32,873 nucleotides of DNA, from contig JBMFXC010000022.1 of assembly GCA_049964655.1 (NCBI GenBank), positions 1-32,873 of the forward strand, written 5' to 3'. A model generated the notes under the pieces. That model saw only the letters and a program-made list of their open reading frames with translations. It searched no databases and was not told the DNA's origin. A program made the position numbers and the translations under genes. Numbering within the stretch: position 1 is the stretch's first letter; the number at the start of each line of letters is the position of its first letter. Shown one piece after another: positions 15,273-24,126 of the stretch. Source of the stretch: JAJZJT01 sp049964655. GTDB taxonomy: Bacteria; Actinomycetota; Acidimicrobiia; Acidimicrobiales; RAAP-2.

Positions 15273-16232
15273 ATGGACCCGACACCCGACTCCGACTCCG
15301 CCACCGCGCCGCCGGGGCTCCCTGGGCCACACCCCCCGGAGCCCCCTCACGACGACCCGGCGCGTCCGGTCGTCCTGGTGGTCGAGGACGAGGCCTCCTA
15401 CCGCGAGGCGATGACCGTCGGGCTGCGCCACGAGGGCTTTGCCGTCCGGACCGCCGTCGACGGTGCCTCGGCGCTCCGCAGCGTCACCGAGGAGCGGCCC
15501 GACATCGTCCTGCTCGACGTCCTCCTGCCCGACATGAGCGGTACCGAGGTGTGCCGGCGCCTGCGCCAGCTGACCCCGGTGCCTGTGGTGCTGGTCAGCG
15601 CCATCGACGCCGAGCTCGACGTGGTCCTCGGTCTCGAGCTCGGTGCGGAGGACTACGTCACCAAGCCCTTCCACCTGCGCGAGCTGGTGGCCCGTATCAA
15701 CGCCATCCTCCGACGGGTGTCGGCGGTCAACCATCCCTCGTCCCGCCCCTGGCAACCCGGGTCGTCGCCGGACGGGGCGGCCCGGTCGGCCGCCGAGCCA
15801 ACCGGGTCGTCGCGCACTGGCTCTGTCCTCCGACAACCTGCCAGCCAGGCCGCCGACCAGACCCTCCGACGGAACGTCGAGCACGGCGCCCTGACGGTCG
15901 GCCGGGTGCGCGTCGACACCGTCCGGCGCGAGGTGACCGTAGACGGCGAGCCCGTCCACCTGTCACGGCGGGAGTTCGACCTGCTCGCCCTCCTCCTCTC
16001 GCCGCCGTCGCAGGTGCGCACCCGCGACGAGCTCATCGACCTCCTGTGGCCCGACCGCGATCTGGCAGACAGCCGGACCCTCGACACCCACGTCCACCGA
16101 CTGCGGAGCAAGCTCGAGGTCGACCCGGCGCACCCCCGGCTCATCGTCACCGTCCGCGGGGTCGGCTTCCGCCTCGACACCGAGGCGCCTCGGGTGCCGG
16201 CACCCTCGCGGCAGGAACCGTCGGCCGACTGA
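15273..16232 (+). CDS. OmpR/RegX3-type response regulator (RR2)
   Basis: A 319-aa response regulator with all canonical receiver residues: E38/D39 in VVEDE, phosphoacceptor D82 in LLDVLLPDMSG, S109 and K131 in VTKPF. The OmpR winged helix is at ~205-303 (SRREFDLLALLL, RTLDTHVHRLRSKLE, VRGVGFRL). Between them is an unusually long Ser/Pro/Gly-rich linker (~150-200), and the N-terminal ~30 residues are Pro/Asp-rich. Its closeness to pst genes (convergent, 93 bp) and PHO-box-like repeats upstream suggest it is the phosphate regulator of the RegX3/PhoP type. No histidine kinase is present in the window. The ATG at 15273 is the first good start, but has only a distant GGAGG upstream. Confidence 0.9.
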   Translation: MDPTPDSDSATAPPGLPGPHPPEPPHDDPARPVVLVVEDEASYREAMTVGLRHEGFAVRTAVDGASALRSVTEERPDIVLLDVLLPDMSGTEVCRRLRQLTPVPVVLVSAIDAELDVVLGLELGAEDYVTKPFHLRELVARINAILRRVSAVNHPSSRPWQPGSSPDGAARSAAEPTGSSRTGSVLRQPASQAADQTLRRNVEHGALTVGRVRVDTVRREVTVDGEPVHLSRREFDLLALLLSPPSQVRTRDELIDLLWPDRDLADSRTLDTHVHRLRSKLEVDPAHPRLIVTVRGVGFRLDTEAPRVPAPSRQEPSAD

Positions 16233-16325
16233 TCAGCCACTGGGGTGCCGGCGGTCGGCTCGGCGCACCGGGCGGATTGCGCCGTGGCCGGGGTGATCAT
16301 TACCGCGCCGCTGCCGGGGCGACGC

Positions 16326-17249
16326 TCAGCGAGGCCCCCGGTGCCCCTCGGTGTGGCGTTGGGTGCGGGCGACCACCAGGCGGCTCAGGCCGATCAACGC
16401 CACGACCAGGCCGACGAGGAGGAGCGCGGCCTCGGCGGAGAGCCGGTGGGCCGAGGCCTGGGGCTGGTTGTAGAAGGTCCACACCGGGTAGGTGAGGTAG
16501 GCGACCGGGGCGTGCAGCAGGTGCGTGCTCGGGTACCCGTTCGACCAGCTGGCCGTGTAGAGCAACGGTGCCGTCTCGCCGACGGCGATGGCCATGGCGA
16601 GGATCAACCCGGTGACGATGCCCGGGACAGCCGGACGGATCACGACCCGGCGCAGTGCGTAGGTCCGCGGCATCCCGAGAGCCTCGGAGCCGTCGCGATA
16701 CGCGGTCGGCACGTTGCGCAACGCCACCTCGGTGGTCTTGACGATGTAAGGGATCACCATCGCAGCGAGCACGAGGAGGGCGCTGAGCAGCGAGAACCCC
16801 CAGTGGAACTGGACGACGAGGGCGATGTAGCCGACGTAGCCAAGCACGATGGACGGCACACCGGCGAGGACCTCGGAGGCGCCGCGCAAGAGGCCGCCCC
16901 GGCCGTCGCGGCAGAACTCGGCCAGGTAGGTGCCGCCGGCCACGCCGACGCTGCCGGCGATCACCAGGACGCCGGCAACGATGACGAGGGTGCCGACGAT
17001 GGCGTTGGCGAGACCCCCGCCCGTCCCCTGGGTCGTGGTGGTGAGCACGCTCCACCGCCACCCGCTCACGCCCTTGCCGACCACGCCGACGAGGACCCAG
17101 ACCACCGGGACGACGATCCCAAGCAGGGCGGTGGCGCACAGCAACCACCACAGCCGGTCGGCGAGGCGGCGGCGCACGAGCCGCCGGGGCTCGGTGCGCG
17201 CCGCCGAGGCCCGAGCAGAAGCGGCGCCCTCGACGGGCACGGTGGTCAC
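16326..17249 (-). CDS. pstA: phosphate ABC transporter permease PstA
   Basis: A 307-aa inner-membrane permease with six predicted helices. The cytoplasmic EAA loop is visible as TEVALRNVPTAYRDGSEALGMPRTYALRRVV, followed by the conserved AMAIAVGETAPLLYTA. Together with PstC it forms the phosphate pore energised by PstB. The GTG start is one base after the pstC stop, with GGGGGA upstream. It is the last gene of the cluster. Confidence 0.95.
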   Translation of the reverse strand: MTTVPVEGAASARASAARTEPRRLVRRRLADRLWWLLCATALLGIVVPVVWVLVGVVGKGVSGWRWSVLTTTTQGTGGGLANAIVGTLVIVAGVLVIAGSVGVAGGTYLAEFCRDGRGGLLRGASEVLAGVPSIVLGYVGYIALVVQFHWGFSLLSALLVLAAMVIPYIVKTTEVALRNVPTAYRDGSEALGMPRTYALRRVVIRPAVPGIVTGLILAMAIAVGETAPLLYTASWSNGYPSTHLLHAPVAYLTYPVWTFYNQPQASAHRLSAEAALLLVGLVVALIGLSRLVVARTQRHTEGHRGPR

Positions 17250-17250
17250 G

Positions 17251-18384
17251 TCAGATCCCCCTTCCCACCGGCAGGGCGACGCTCGACGAACGCCGCACCA
17301 GCAGGCGGGCCACCACGTTGACGAGCAGGCTGATGCCGAGCAGCACGAGGCCGAGCTCGGCCAGCGTGCGGACGGCGAACCCGGTACCGTCGGTGAGCGC
17401 CGAGTCGAGCTGGCTCACGATCACCGAGGCGATGGTGCCGAAGGTCGCGTAGGCATCGTGGGGGATCGTCCCGAGGACGACCCCGCTGGCCATAGCCACG
17501 GCCATCGTCTCGCCGAGCGCCCGAGCCAGGCCGAGGACGCAGGCTCCGAAGACGCCGGCGCGCACCCAGGGGATCGACACCGTGCGAGCGACCTCGAGGT
17601 CGGTCATCCCGAGGGCGACCGCCCCCTCCTCGGTGCCCCGGGGCACCTGGCGCAGGAGGTCGCGGCTCGTCGACGCGATGATCGGGACGACCATGACGGC
17701 AAGGACGAGGCCCGAGGTGGCCAGACCCTCGCCCGACCCGACCGGCCCGTGGAAGAACGACAACGGCGGCACGTCGGGCGTGTGGTGGGAGACGAACGGG
17801 AAGACGTGCCGCGACAAGAAGGGTCCGAGGGTGAGGGCCGCCCACAGGCCGAAGACGACGCTCGGGATGCCGGCAAGCATCTCGAGACAGAAGCCAATCC
17901 CCGCCGACAGGCGGCGTGGGAGCTTCCAGACGACCACCATCGCCGTGCCGAAGGCGACGGGCACGGCGACGACGATGGCGACGAGGGACGACTCGAGGGT
18001 GCCGACGACGAGCGGCCACGCGCCATAAGAGGCACCGGCCGGGCGGGTCACCCCGCCGATCGTCACCGGCGGGTTGTAGAAGTTGCCAGGCTCCCACGCC
18101 GAGCGAGTGAAGAAGCCGAGCCCATTGCCCCGGATCGCAGGGATCGCCTCGACGAGCAGGGGGACGAGGACCCCGGCGAGGGCGAGGCCCGGCAGGACCG
18201 CGGCGACGCCCGTCGACCACTTGAGGACGCTTTCGGCATGGCCCCGCCACCACGCGGAGACGGCTCCGATGGCGCCACGGCGCACCGCGGTCGAGCCCTC
18301 CGGCGCCATCGGCACCGGAGGGCTCTCGCCGCTCAGCGGGGGTCCGGCGAGACGAGCCCGCCGGGCGTCCTGCGCGGGGTCCAC
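17251..18384 (-). CDS. pstC: phosphate ABC transporter permease PstC
   Basis: A 377-aa permease of the PstC type, with GIPSVVFGLWA, an EAA loop (RDLLRQVPRGTEEGAVALGMT) and LGLARALGETMAVAMASG. The long periplasmic segment with SAWEPGNFYNPP, then YGAWPLVVGTLESS, is typical of PstC. I chose the GTG at 18384 because GGAAGG lies 4 nt before it and it begins 10 nt after the pstS stop; the frame continues to 18492 inside pstS, which is unlikely, and an ATG at 18309 has no ribosome-binding site. Confidence 0.95.
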   Translation of the reverse strand: MDPAQDARRARLAGPPLSGESPPVPMAPEGSTAVRRGAIGAVSAWWRGHAESVLKWSTGVAAVLPGLALAGVLVPLLVEAIPAIRGNGLGFFTRSAWEPGNFYNPPVTIGGVTRPAGASYGAWPLVVGTLESSLVAIVVAVPVAFGTAMVVVWKLPRRLSAGIGFCLEMLAGIPSVVFGLWAALTLGPFLSRHVFPFVSHHTPDVPPLSFFHGPVGSGEGLATSGLVLAVMVVPIIASTSRDLLRQVPRGTEEGAVALGMTDLEVARTVSIPWVRAGVFGACVLGLARALGETMAVAMASGVVLGTIPHDAYATFGTIASVIVSQLDSALTDGTGFAVRTLAELGLVLLGISLLVNVVARLLVRRSSSVALPVGRGI

Positions 18385-18394
18385 TCCGCCTTCC

Positions 18395-19582
18395 CTACTG
18401 GACCGACTGCAGCTGGGCCTGCGACTGGGACACAACCGAGGAGGGCAGCGGCCGGAAGCCGACCTGCGACAGGAAGCTCGAGGCATTGCCACCGTTCGGG
18501 TTGATCGCCCACGAGAGGAGCGCCCGGATGGCCTGGGCTGTCGTCGAGCTCGACTGCTTGGAGCTCACGATGGCGTACTCGTAGTTGATGATCGGGTAGC
18601 CCTGAGCGGCCGTCTTGCCGTAGATCATCGAGATGGCGCCGTTGGCCGGCGTGCTGGACGCGAACCCGGCCGCCTCGGCATCGATGGTGGCGTTGCTCGG
18701 CAGGACGTAGTTGCCCGACCCGTTGGCGATCATGGCTTCGCCGAGGTTGTTCTGCTGCGTCTGCGCCTGGTAGCTGATGCCGATGTAGGCGATACACCCC
18801 ACCGTCTTCGCACACTCGCTCACCATCCCGCCGTTGCCCGTGGCGCCAAGCGCCGAGGAGATCGGCGGGAACGAGATCGACGTCCCGAAGTTGTTGGCAC
18901 CCCAGTCGGCGGGGTCACCCTTGGAGAGGTACTGGCTGAACAGGAACGTGTCGCCGCTGCCGTCGATCCGGTGCAGGGGGACGATGCGCGTGGCCGGCAG
19001 CGTCACGCCCGGGTTGAGCTTGGCGATCGCTGCGTCGTTCCAGGTGGTGATCTTGCCCTCGTACATCCGGGCGATCACCGTGGGATCGAGCTTGATGTGC
19101 CCGCTCACCCCGGGAAGGTTGTAGTTGATCATCTGCGCCGAGATGGCGAGGGGGATGTTGAGTAGCCCCGGGTGGGCGGAGACCTGGCTGGCAGACAGGT
19201 AGGCGTCGGAGGCACCGATGTCGATGGCACCGGCAGCTGCCTGCGAGATGCCCGTGCCCGACCCCGTGCCTGCTGTGGTCAGGGTGATGTTCGGGTACTG
19301 CTTCGTGTAGGCGGGCCCCCACAGGTTGAAGAGCGGGTAGAGGAGCGTCGAACCTGTCTCGGTGAGCGCCACCGTCGCAGACGGCGGGGTGAGGATCTGC
19401 GCAGTGGCCGGCGCGGCTCCTGTCGTGCTCGGGCTCGAGGAGGCCTTGGTGGTGGCCGGGGACGAACTGCTCGACGAGCAGGCGGCAAGCGCCAGGGCGC
19501 CTGCCAGGGTGAGGCCACCCAGGGTCACCAGGCGGCGTGGGCGACTCGCCGTCGGCGAGGTGGTCTGTGCGTGGACGTCCAT
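18395..19582 (-). CDS. pstS: phosphate-binding lipoprotein PstS
   Basis: A 395-aa periplasmic or surface phosphate receptor that delivers phosphate to PstCA. The signal peptide ends in the lipobox LAAC with Cys35, then a Ser/Thr-rich tether. Ligand-loop motifs are ETGSTLLYPLFNLW, TAGTGSGTGISQAAAGAIDIGASDA and HRIDGSGDTFLFSQYL, characteristic of PstS. I chose the ATG at 19582, with AAAGGAG 11 nt upstream; an in-frame ATG at 19624 lacks support. It is separated from pstB by 160 bp, so it may have its own promoter, but I see no PHO box there. Confidence 0.96.
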   Translation of the reverse strand: MDVHAQTTSPTASRPRRLVTLGGLTLAGALALAACSSSSSSPATTKASSSPSTTGAAPATAQILTPPSATVALTETGSTLLYPLFNLWGPAYTKQYPNITLTTAGTGSGTGISQAAAGAIDIGASDAYLSASQVSAHPGLLNIPLAISAQMINYNLPGVSGHIKLDPTVIARMYEGKITTWNDAAIAKLNPGVTLPATRIVPLHRIDGSGDTFLFSQYLSKGDPADWGANNFGTSISFPPISSALGATGNGGMVSECAKTVGCIAYIGISYQAQTQQNNLGEAMIANGSGNYVLPSNATIDAEAAGFASSTPANGAISMIYGKTAAQGYPIINYEYAIVSSKQSSSTTAQAIRALLSWAINPNGGNASSFLSQVGFRPLPSSVVSQSQAQLQSVQ

Positions 19583-19742
19583 GGTGGACGGTGCTCCTTT
19601 CGTCGCAGTGTTGCGAGGGGTCATGAGACAATCCGGAAGATCGTGGAGTGGGGCGTTCGGAGTCGTCGTGGGCCCCGGCCGCGACCACCCAGACCGGCCG
19701 TGCTGGGGGCGAGCCCGACGGGGGGCAACCGGGACGGGCCGA

Positions 19743-20597
19743 TCAGCCGAAGCGACCGGAGAGGTACTGGCGGGTCGTCTCCTCGGTGGGGTCGTCGAAG
19801 AGCCGGGCGGTCGGCCCGTGCTCGGCCAGGCGGCCCTGGTGGAAGAAGGCGGTGTGGTCGGCGAGCCGGCGAGCCTGGGCCAGGTTGTGGGTGACGATCA
19901 CCACAGTGATGTCGGGCACCAGCGCGGCGAGCATCTCCTCGACCGCGGCGGTCGACACGGGGTCGAGCGACGAGGTGGGCTCGTCGAGCAACAGCACCTC
20001 GGGCGAAACGGCGAGGGCCCGGGCGAGGCAGAGGAGCTGTTGCTGGCCGCCGGAGAGGCGGAACGGCGACGTGCCGAGACGGTCCGAGACGGCCTCCCAC
20101 AGGCCCACCTGCCGGAGGCGTTCCTCGGCGATCGAGCCGAGCTCGGACCGCCGGGCCAGTCGGTGCGCCTTCACGCCGGCGACCACGTTCTCGCGAATCG
20201 ACAGCGGAAACGGGTTGGGCCGCTGAAAGAGCATGCCGACTCGGCGCCGTACGACGAGCGGGTCGCTCCTGCCGTCGTAGAGGTCCTCGCCGAAGAGCTC
20301 GAGCGACCCCGACAGCCGGAAACCCGGCACCCGGTCGTTCATCCGGTTGAGGCTCCGCAGGAAGGTGGTCTTGCCGCACCCGGTCGGACCGACGAGGGCG
20401 GTGATCGCCCCTGCTGGCACGTCGAGGTCGACGTCTGCGAGCACCCTCGTCCCTCCGTAGGACAGGGTCAGGCCGCGGGCGGCGAAGGCTGTCCGCGCCA
20501 CGGGGGGCTCGGGGGCCGGAGAGGCCGACCCCGCCAAGCCGGTCGTGTCGTTTCCGAGGAGCTGGACTATCAAGGACAGACCGTACGGGGCGCTCAT
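19743..20597 (-). CDS. pstB: phosphate ABC transporter ATPase PstB
   Basis: A 284-aa ABC ATPase. Walker A is GPTGCGKT at residues 70-77, then SLNRMNDRVPGFRLSG, the Q-loop FQRPNPFPLSIREN, signature LSGGQQQ, Walker B VLLLDEPTSSLDP and the switch His in VIVTHNL. The LNRMND and RPNPFP segments are specific to PstB. I chose the ATG at 20597; an in-frame start at 20636 would fall inside the PHO box. It is the first gene of the cluster, which is unusual since PstB is normally last. Confidence 0.95.
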   Translation of the reverse strand: MSAPYGLSLIVQLLGNDTTGLAGSASPAPEPPVARTAFAARGLTLSYGGTRVLADVDLDVPAGAITALVGPTGCGKTTFLRSLNRMNDRVPGFRLSGSLELFGEDLYDGRSDPLVVRRRVGMLFQRPNPFPLSIRENVVAGVKAHRLARRSELGSIAEERLRQVGLWEAVSDRLGTSPFRLSGGQQQLLCLARALAVSPEVLLLDEPTSSLDPVSTAAVEEMLAALVPDITVVIVTHNLAQARRLADHTAFFHQGRLAEHGPTARLFDDPTEETTRQYLSGRFG

Positions 20598-20627
20598 GAA
20601 CGTTGGCTCATGACGAGGTGTCCGTTC

Positions 20628-20667
20628 GGTGAACAACGACGGAACACTCGTTGAACACGGTCCGAAC
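20628..20667 (-). promoter_or_regulatory. PHO box, four 11-bp direct repeats upstream of pstB
   Basis: Read on the minus strand, four 7-bp cores occur at exact 11-bp steps: GTTCGGA, GTTCAAC, GTTCCGT and GTTCACC. All share GTTC, and the last equals the actinobacterial PHO-box core. The array ends 30 bp before the pstB ATG. It should bind the phosphorylated PhoP/RegX3-type regulator under phosphate starvation. Confidence 0.8.
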
Positions 20668-20731
20668 CAGGCTCGCCGGCCCCGGCGGCGGACGCCCGAG
20701 TCGGGAGCGCTCCGCTGCCTCGGCTGGCAGG

Positions 20732-21706
20732 TCAGTTGCCGTCGAGAACGCCTCGGAGCAGGGCCGCCAGCTCGAGCGGACGGTCACCCTGGACGCTGTG
20801 CCCGGCGCCTTCGACCACCTCGACCCGGGTGTCGGGGCGGCGGCGCAACAGCTCGGTGATGTCGGCGTCGTCGACCATCGGTGAACACCCACCTCGCACC
20901 AAGGTGACCGGAGCCGCGACGCGGCCGAGGTCGTCCCACCCACCGGAGAAGTCGACGTCAGCCAGGTCCTGCGTCCCTCCTCCGTCGGGACGGCCGAGCT
21001 GGTGGCGCCACGTCCACCGCCCGTCGGAGCGACGCACGGCGTTGTGACGTACACCGCGTCGGAGCGACGACTCGGACCGGCTCGGGTTGAAGGCGATGGT
21101 GCGCTCGACCATCTCCTCGAGCGAGCCGAAGGACTCCGGACCCGCCAAGAACGCCGCCACCGACGCGCTCTTGCGCCGGTCGACACCGGGCGTGATGTCG
21201 ACGAGGACGAGGTGCCGGACGAGGTCGGGCTGGCGAGCAGCCAACGCCAGGGCGACCAGCCCCCCGAGCGACATGCCCACCACGGCGCGCGCCTGAGGGG
21301 CCCAGCGACGTACGGCAACAGCGACGTCGTCGGCAAGGCGTACGAGGTCGAGCCCGTCCGGCCCGGCGGGCTGGCTCGAGTGCCCGTGCCCCGGCAGGTC
21401 GATGGCGACCAGCGGCTCCCCGAGGGCCAGCGCCACGGTGTCCCACGTGTGGGCGTTCTGGCCGCCCCCGTGCAGGAGCACGAGCGACGCCGAAGCGTCT
21501 CCCCACACGAGGGCGCTGACCACCCGTCCCGAGGCCACCGTTACGTCGTCACGCATCACCCGAGGCCGACCGCGCCACTCCAAGCCAGCTTCGGCGGCGT
21601 TCTCCTCGAGGAACGACAGCTCGTCGTAGTCGTCGTCCACGTCGGCGGGAACGGTCACGGTTGGTTCGGCACCTGGGTCCCCGGGCACGCCGGCATCACG
21701 GTCCAT
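20732..21706 (-). CDS. alpha/beta hydrolase
   Basis: A 324-aa alpha/beta-fold hydrolase. The oxyanion-hole region is LLHGGGQNAHTWD, then IDLPGHGHSSQP, the nucleophile elbow GMSLGG (Ser), and the catalytic His in EGAGHSVQGDRP; VRGGCSPMVDDAD probably holds the acid. A ~55-residue acidic N-terminal extension (DVDDDYDELSFLEENAAEAGLEWRG) precedes the fold. The family includes esterases, lipases and C-C hydrolases, so the substrate is unknown. I chose the ATG at 21706 with GAGGAT upstream over a GTG at 21724. It is followed by the PHO box and pst genes on the same strand but is probably separate. Confidence 0.85.
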   Translation of the reverse strand: MDRDAGVPGDPGAEPTVTVPADVDDDYDELSFLEENAAEAGLEWRGRPRVMRDDVTVASGRVVSALVWGDASASLVLLHGGGQNAHTWDTVALALGEPLVAIDLPGHGHSSQPAGPDGLDLVRLADDVAVAVRRWAPQARAVVGMSLGGLVALALAARQPDLVRHLVLVDITPGVDRRKSASVAAFLAGPESFGSLEEMVERTIAFNPSRSESSLRRGVRHNAVRRSDGRWTWRHQLGRPDGGGTQDLADVDFSGGWDDLGRVAAPVTLVRGGCSPMVDDADITELLRRRPDTRVEVVEGAGHSVQGDRPLELAALLRGVLDGN

Positions 21707-21846
21707 GGGACGATCCTCGCCCACCCGGCGAGGTGAGGCCAGCTACCCACGGGTAGCCGGCGACCGAGCCCGTCCGGCCCGGTTCGGCCCGTCCGGCTCG
21801 GCTCGGCTTCCCGGCTCGGCGTCGGCCGGTGGCACACTGGTCGATC

Positions 21847-23181
21847 GTGACACCCCACGCCCCCACACCGCCCCACCTGACGCCCGCCGAGGCCGCCGGT
21901 CTGCTCCGTCCCCGCGACACCCTCGGGCTCGGGCTCGGGCCGGCCAACCCCGACGGGTTCCTCACCGCCTTGGGCGGCCGCAACGACTGGGAGGGGCTCG
22001 TGGTGGGCGGGGCTCTCTTGCTCGGCTACTACTCGTTCCTCGCCCATCCTGGCGTGGCCTACCGGTCGGGCTTCTTCGGCCCGGCCGAACGGATCCTGCT
22101 CGCCCAAGGCGCCCGCGTCGAGCTCGTCCCCGGCGGCTTTCGCCAGTTCGGCCCCATCCTCCGCCGGTTCGCTCCCCGTGTGATGGCGGTCCAAGCCGCG
22201 CCACCCGACGAGGACCCCGAGGAGGGTTGGGGCGTCAACTTGTCGCTCCACATGGGTGCGACCATCGACGAGCTGCTGGCCGCCGGTCGCGACCCCGACC
22301 GCCTCCTCGTCGTCGAGGTCAGCCCGAACTTCCCCCGCACGCGCTCCCTGCCTCCCACCTACCGCAACCGGCTACCCCTCGACGTCGTCGACGTGCTGGT
22401 CGAGAGCTCGAGCACGCCCTACGAGCTGCCACCGAGCCAAGCCGACGACGTCGACCGGGCCATCGCCGCCCTGGCCCGGAGCTTCGTCCGCGACGGGAGC
22501 ACGCTCCAGATCGGCATCGGCGCCGTCCCCGACATGGTGGCCCACCAACTGGCGGTCGAGGAGACCGGTGGCAGCTACGGCATCCACTCCGAGATGTTCA
22601 CCGACGGGTTGATGAACCTCCACCGGGCCGGCAAGGTCACCAACGACGCCAAGGGCATCTTCGACGGCCGGTCCGTGACCACCTTCGCGCTGGGCTCACG
22701 CGCCCTCTACGACTGGCTGGACGGCAACGACGACGTCGCCTTCCTCCCTGTCGAGGTCGTGAACGACCCGACGGTGATCGCCCGCAACCGGTCGTTCGTG
22801 TCGGTCAACGGGGCGCTCGCCGTGGACCTCTACGGCCAGATCGTGGCCGACTGCGTGGACGGCCGGCAGATCTCCGGGGTCGGGGGCCACGAGGACTTCG
22901 TGTCGGGAGCCGAGCTGCGGGCCGACGACCACTCGCTTATCTGCCTGCACTCGACCGTGACGGTGGCCGGTGAGACCCGCTCGAGGATCGTGGCCGAACT
23001 GCCCGGAGGTTCTGTCATCTCCACCCCCCGCCACCACACCGGCGTGGTGGTGACCGAGCACGGTGCCGCCGACCTCGTCGGCCTGACCGTGCGCGAGCGG
23101 GCACACGCGCTCGCCGACCTCGCCCACCCGGACTACCGCGCCGAGCTCCACGCCGCTGCCGAGGCAATGGGTCGCGGGTGA
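21847..23181 (+). CDS. acetyl-CoA hydrolase/CoA-transferase family protein
   Basis: A 444-aa protein of the acetyl-CoA hydrolase / 4-hydroxybutyrate or succinyl-CoA:acetate CoA-transferase family. The catalytic Glu that forms the glutamyl-CoA thioester is Glu249 in GIHSEMFTDG. LQIGIGAVPDMVA precedes it, and the C-terminal ISGVGGHEDFVSGA and VVTEHGAADLVGLTVRERA are typical of the family. It may move CoA between short-chain acids. I chose the GTG at 21847, 7 nt after a CACACT hexamer; an in-frame GTG at 21829 would overlap that hexamer. Its TGA overlaps the next start as GTGA, so the following phosphohydrolase is translationally coupled. Confidence 0.88.
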   Translation: MTPHAPTPPHLTPAEAAGLLRPRDTLGLGLGPANPDGFLTALGGRNDWEGLVVGGALLLGYYSFLAHPGVAYRSGFFGPAERILLAQGARVELVPGGFRQFGPILRRFAPRVMAVQAAPPDEDPEEGWGVNLSLHMGATIDELLAAGRDPDRLLVVEVSPNFPRTRSLPPTYRNRLPLDVVDVLVESSSTPYELPPSQADDVDRAIAALARSFVRDGSTLQIGIGAVPDMVAHQLAVEETGGSYGIHSEMFTDGLMNLHRAGKVTNDAKGIFDGRSVTTFALGSRALYDWLDGNDDVAFLPVEVVNDPTVIARNRSFVSVNGALAVDLYGQIVADCVDGRQISGVGGHEDFVSGAELRADDHSLICLHSTVTVAGETRSRIVAELPGGSVISTPRHHTGVVVTEHGAADLVGLTVRERAHALADLAHPDYRAELHAAAEAMGRG

Positions 23182-24086
23182 ACGTCGGCGGCCCCGGGCC
23201 GAACGGCGGCGGCGGGCTCTCGCTGGCCACCTTCAACACCCACCTCGGGGTCGACGGCTGGGGCCGGCCCTACGACGTCGTCGACGCGTGCCGGTCGCTC
23301 GACGCCGACGTGCTCGTCCTGCAGGAGTCGTGGGCGCCGGACGGCTCACCCAGCCTGGCCCGACGCGTCGCCGACGACCTCGGCTACGACCTCGCCGAGG
23401 AAGCTCTCGGGCAGGGACGGCTGCTCGGCCCCGACCCCGGCGCCGACGACCGGTGGGGGCCGTCCCTCGGCCCCTTGTCCAGCATCCTGCACGTCGACGA
23501 CGACCCACGGTGGCGACAGCGCCGTTCGGGGGCGCGGCGATCGGGCGGGCGTCATGGTTCGTGGGGCTTGGCGGTGCTCGTGCGCGTCCCCGCACGGTTC
23601 CTCGGCGTCACCCGCCTGCGGCCGCTGCGCCGCGACCCGGTCAGGCGGCTCGTGCTCTCCTGGGAGGTTCCCGTGGGCAAAGGGGTGCTGACGGTCCACG
23701 GAACCCACTTCTCGCACTTGCTCCAAGGCTCGCCCGTCCACTACCGCGAGGCGTCCCGCGCTCTCGCCCGAGGCGAGCGGCCGGCCGTGCTCGCCGGCGA
23801 CATGAACCTGTGGGGGCCGGCCGTCTCGCTGCAGCTGCCAGGGTGGCGCCGCGTGGTGCGAGGCCGGACCTGGCCGGCCACCCGACCGCACAGCCAGCTC
23901 GACCACGTGCTCGTCTCGGGACCCGTCTCGGGGTCGGGAGCCGTGCTCGGCCCGCTCGGCTCGGACCATCGACCCGTCCGGGCCGAACTGGTCGTCGACG
24001 ACGACGCGCCCGGTCGCCCCACACGGGGCACAACAGCACCGGGCACATCAGTGCCGGGAAGCGCCGGGCACCGCACGGCACGATGA
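23178..24086 (+). CDS. endonuclease/exonuclease/phosphatase (EEP) family protein
   Basis: A 302-aa metal-dependent phosphohydrolase. The EEP residues are visible in order: Asn20 in TFNTHLG, Glu50 in LQESW, a His in VHGTHFSHL, Asp208 and Asn210 in GDMNLWGP, Asp in QLDHVLVSG, and Asp263-His264 in GSDHRPVRA. The substrate could be DNA, a phospholipid or an inositol phosphate; the family alone does not tell. There is no clear signal peptide, so it is probably cytoplasmic. The last ~30 residues are Thr/Pro-rich. The GTG start overlaps the CoA-transferase stop. Confidence 0.87.
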   Translation: MNVGGPGPNGGGGLSLATFNTHLGVDGWGRPYDVVDACRSLDADVLVLQESWAPDGSPSLARRVADDLGYDLAEEALGQGRLLGPDPGADDRWGPSLGPLSSILHVDDDPRWRQRRSGARRSGGRHGSWGLAVLVRVPARFLGVTRLRPLRRDPVRRLVLSWEVPVGKGVLTVHGTHFSHLLQGSPVHYREASRALARGERPAVLAGDMNLWGPAVSLQLPGWRRVVRGRTWPATRPHSQLDHVLVSGPVSGSGAVLGPLGSDHRPVRAELVVDDDAPGRPTRGTTAPGTSVPGSAGHRTAR

Positions 24087-24114
24087 CGACCAAACCCGGA
24101 AAGTCCAGGGGCGC

Positions 24115-24120
24115 TACCGT
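24115..24120 (+). promoter_or_regulatory. -10 hexamer TACCGT of a leaderless promoter
   Basis: TACCGT fits TANNNT and is followed after 6 nt by a GTG at 24127, the same spacing as at the exporter and at 27927. Confidence 0.45.
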
Positions 24121-24126
24121 CTCTCC

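Noticed and set aside
16930..18504. A 524-codon plus-strand open frame
   Set aside because: It lies antisense to pstA and pstC, which have clear family motifs; its composition is His/Arg/Asp-rich as expected of a shadow.
19583..19742. A possible PHO box before pstS
   Set aside because: The minus strand has no GTTC repeats at 11-bp spacing here; the single GTTCGGA is on the wrong strand.
23178..24086. An exported phosphate-scavenging phosphatase in the Pho regulon
   Set aside because: The EEP protein has no signal peptide and no PHO box precedes it; it is coupled to the CoA-transferase instead.
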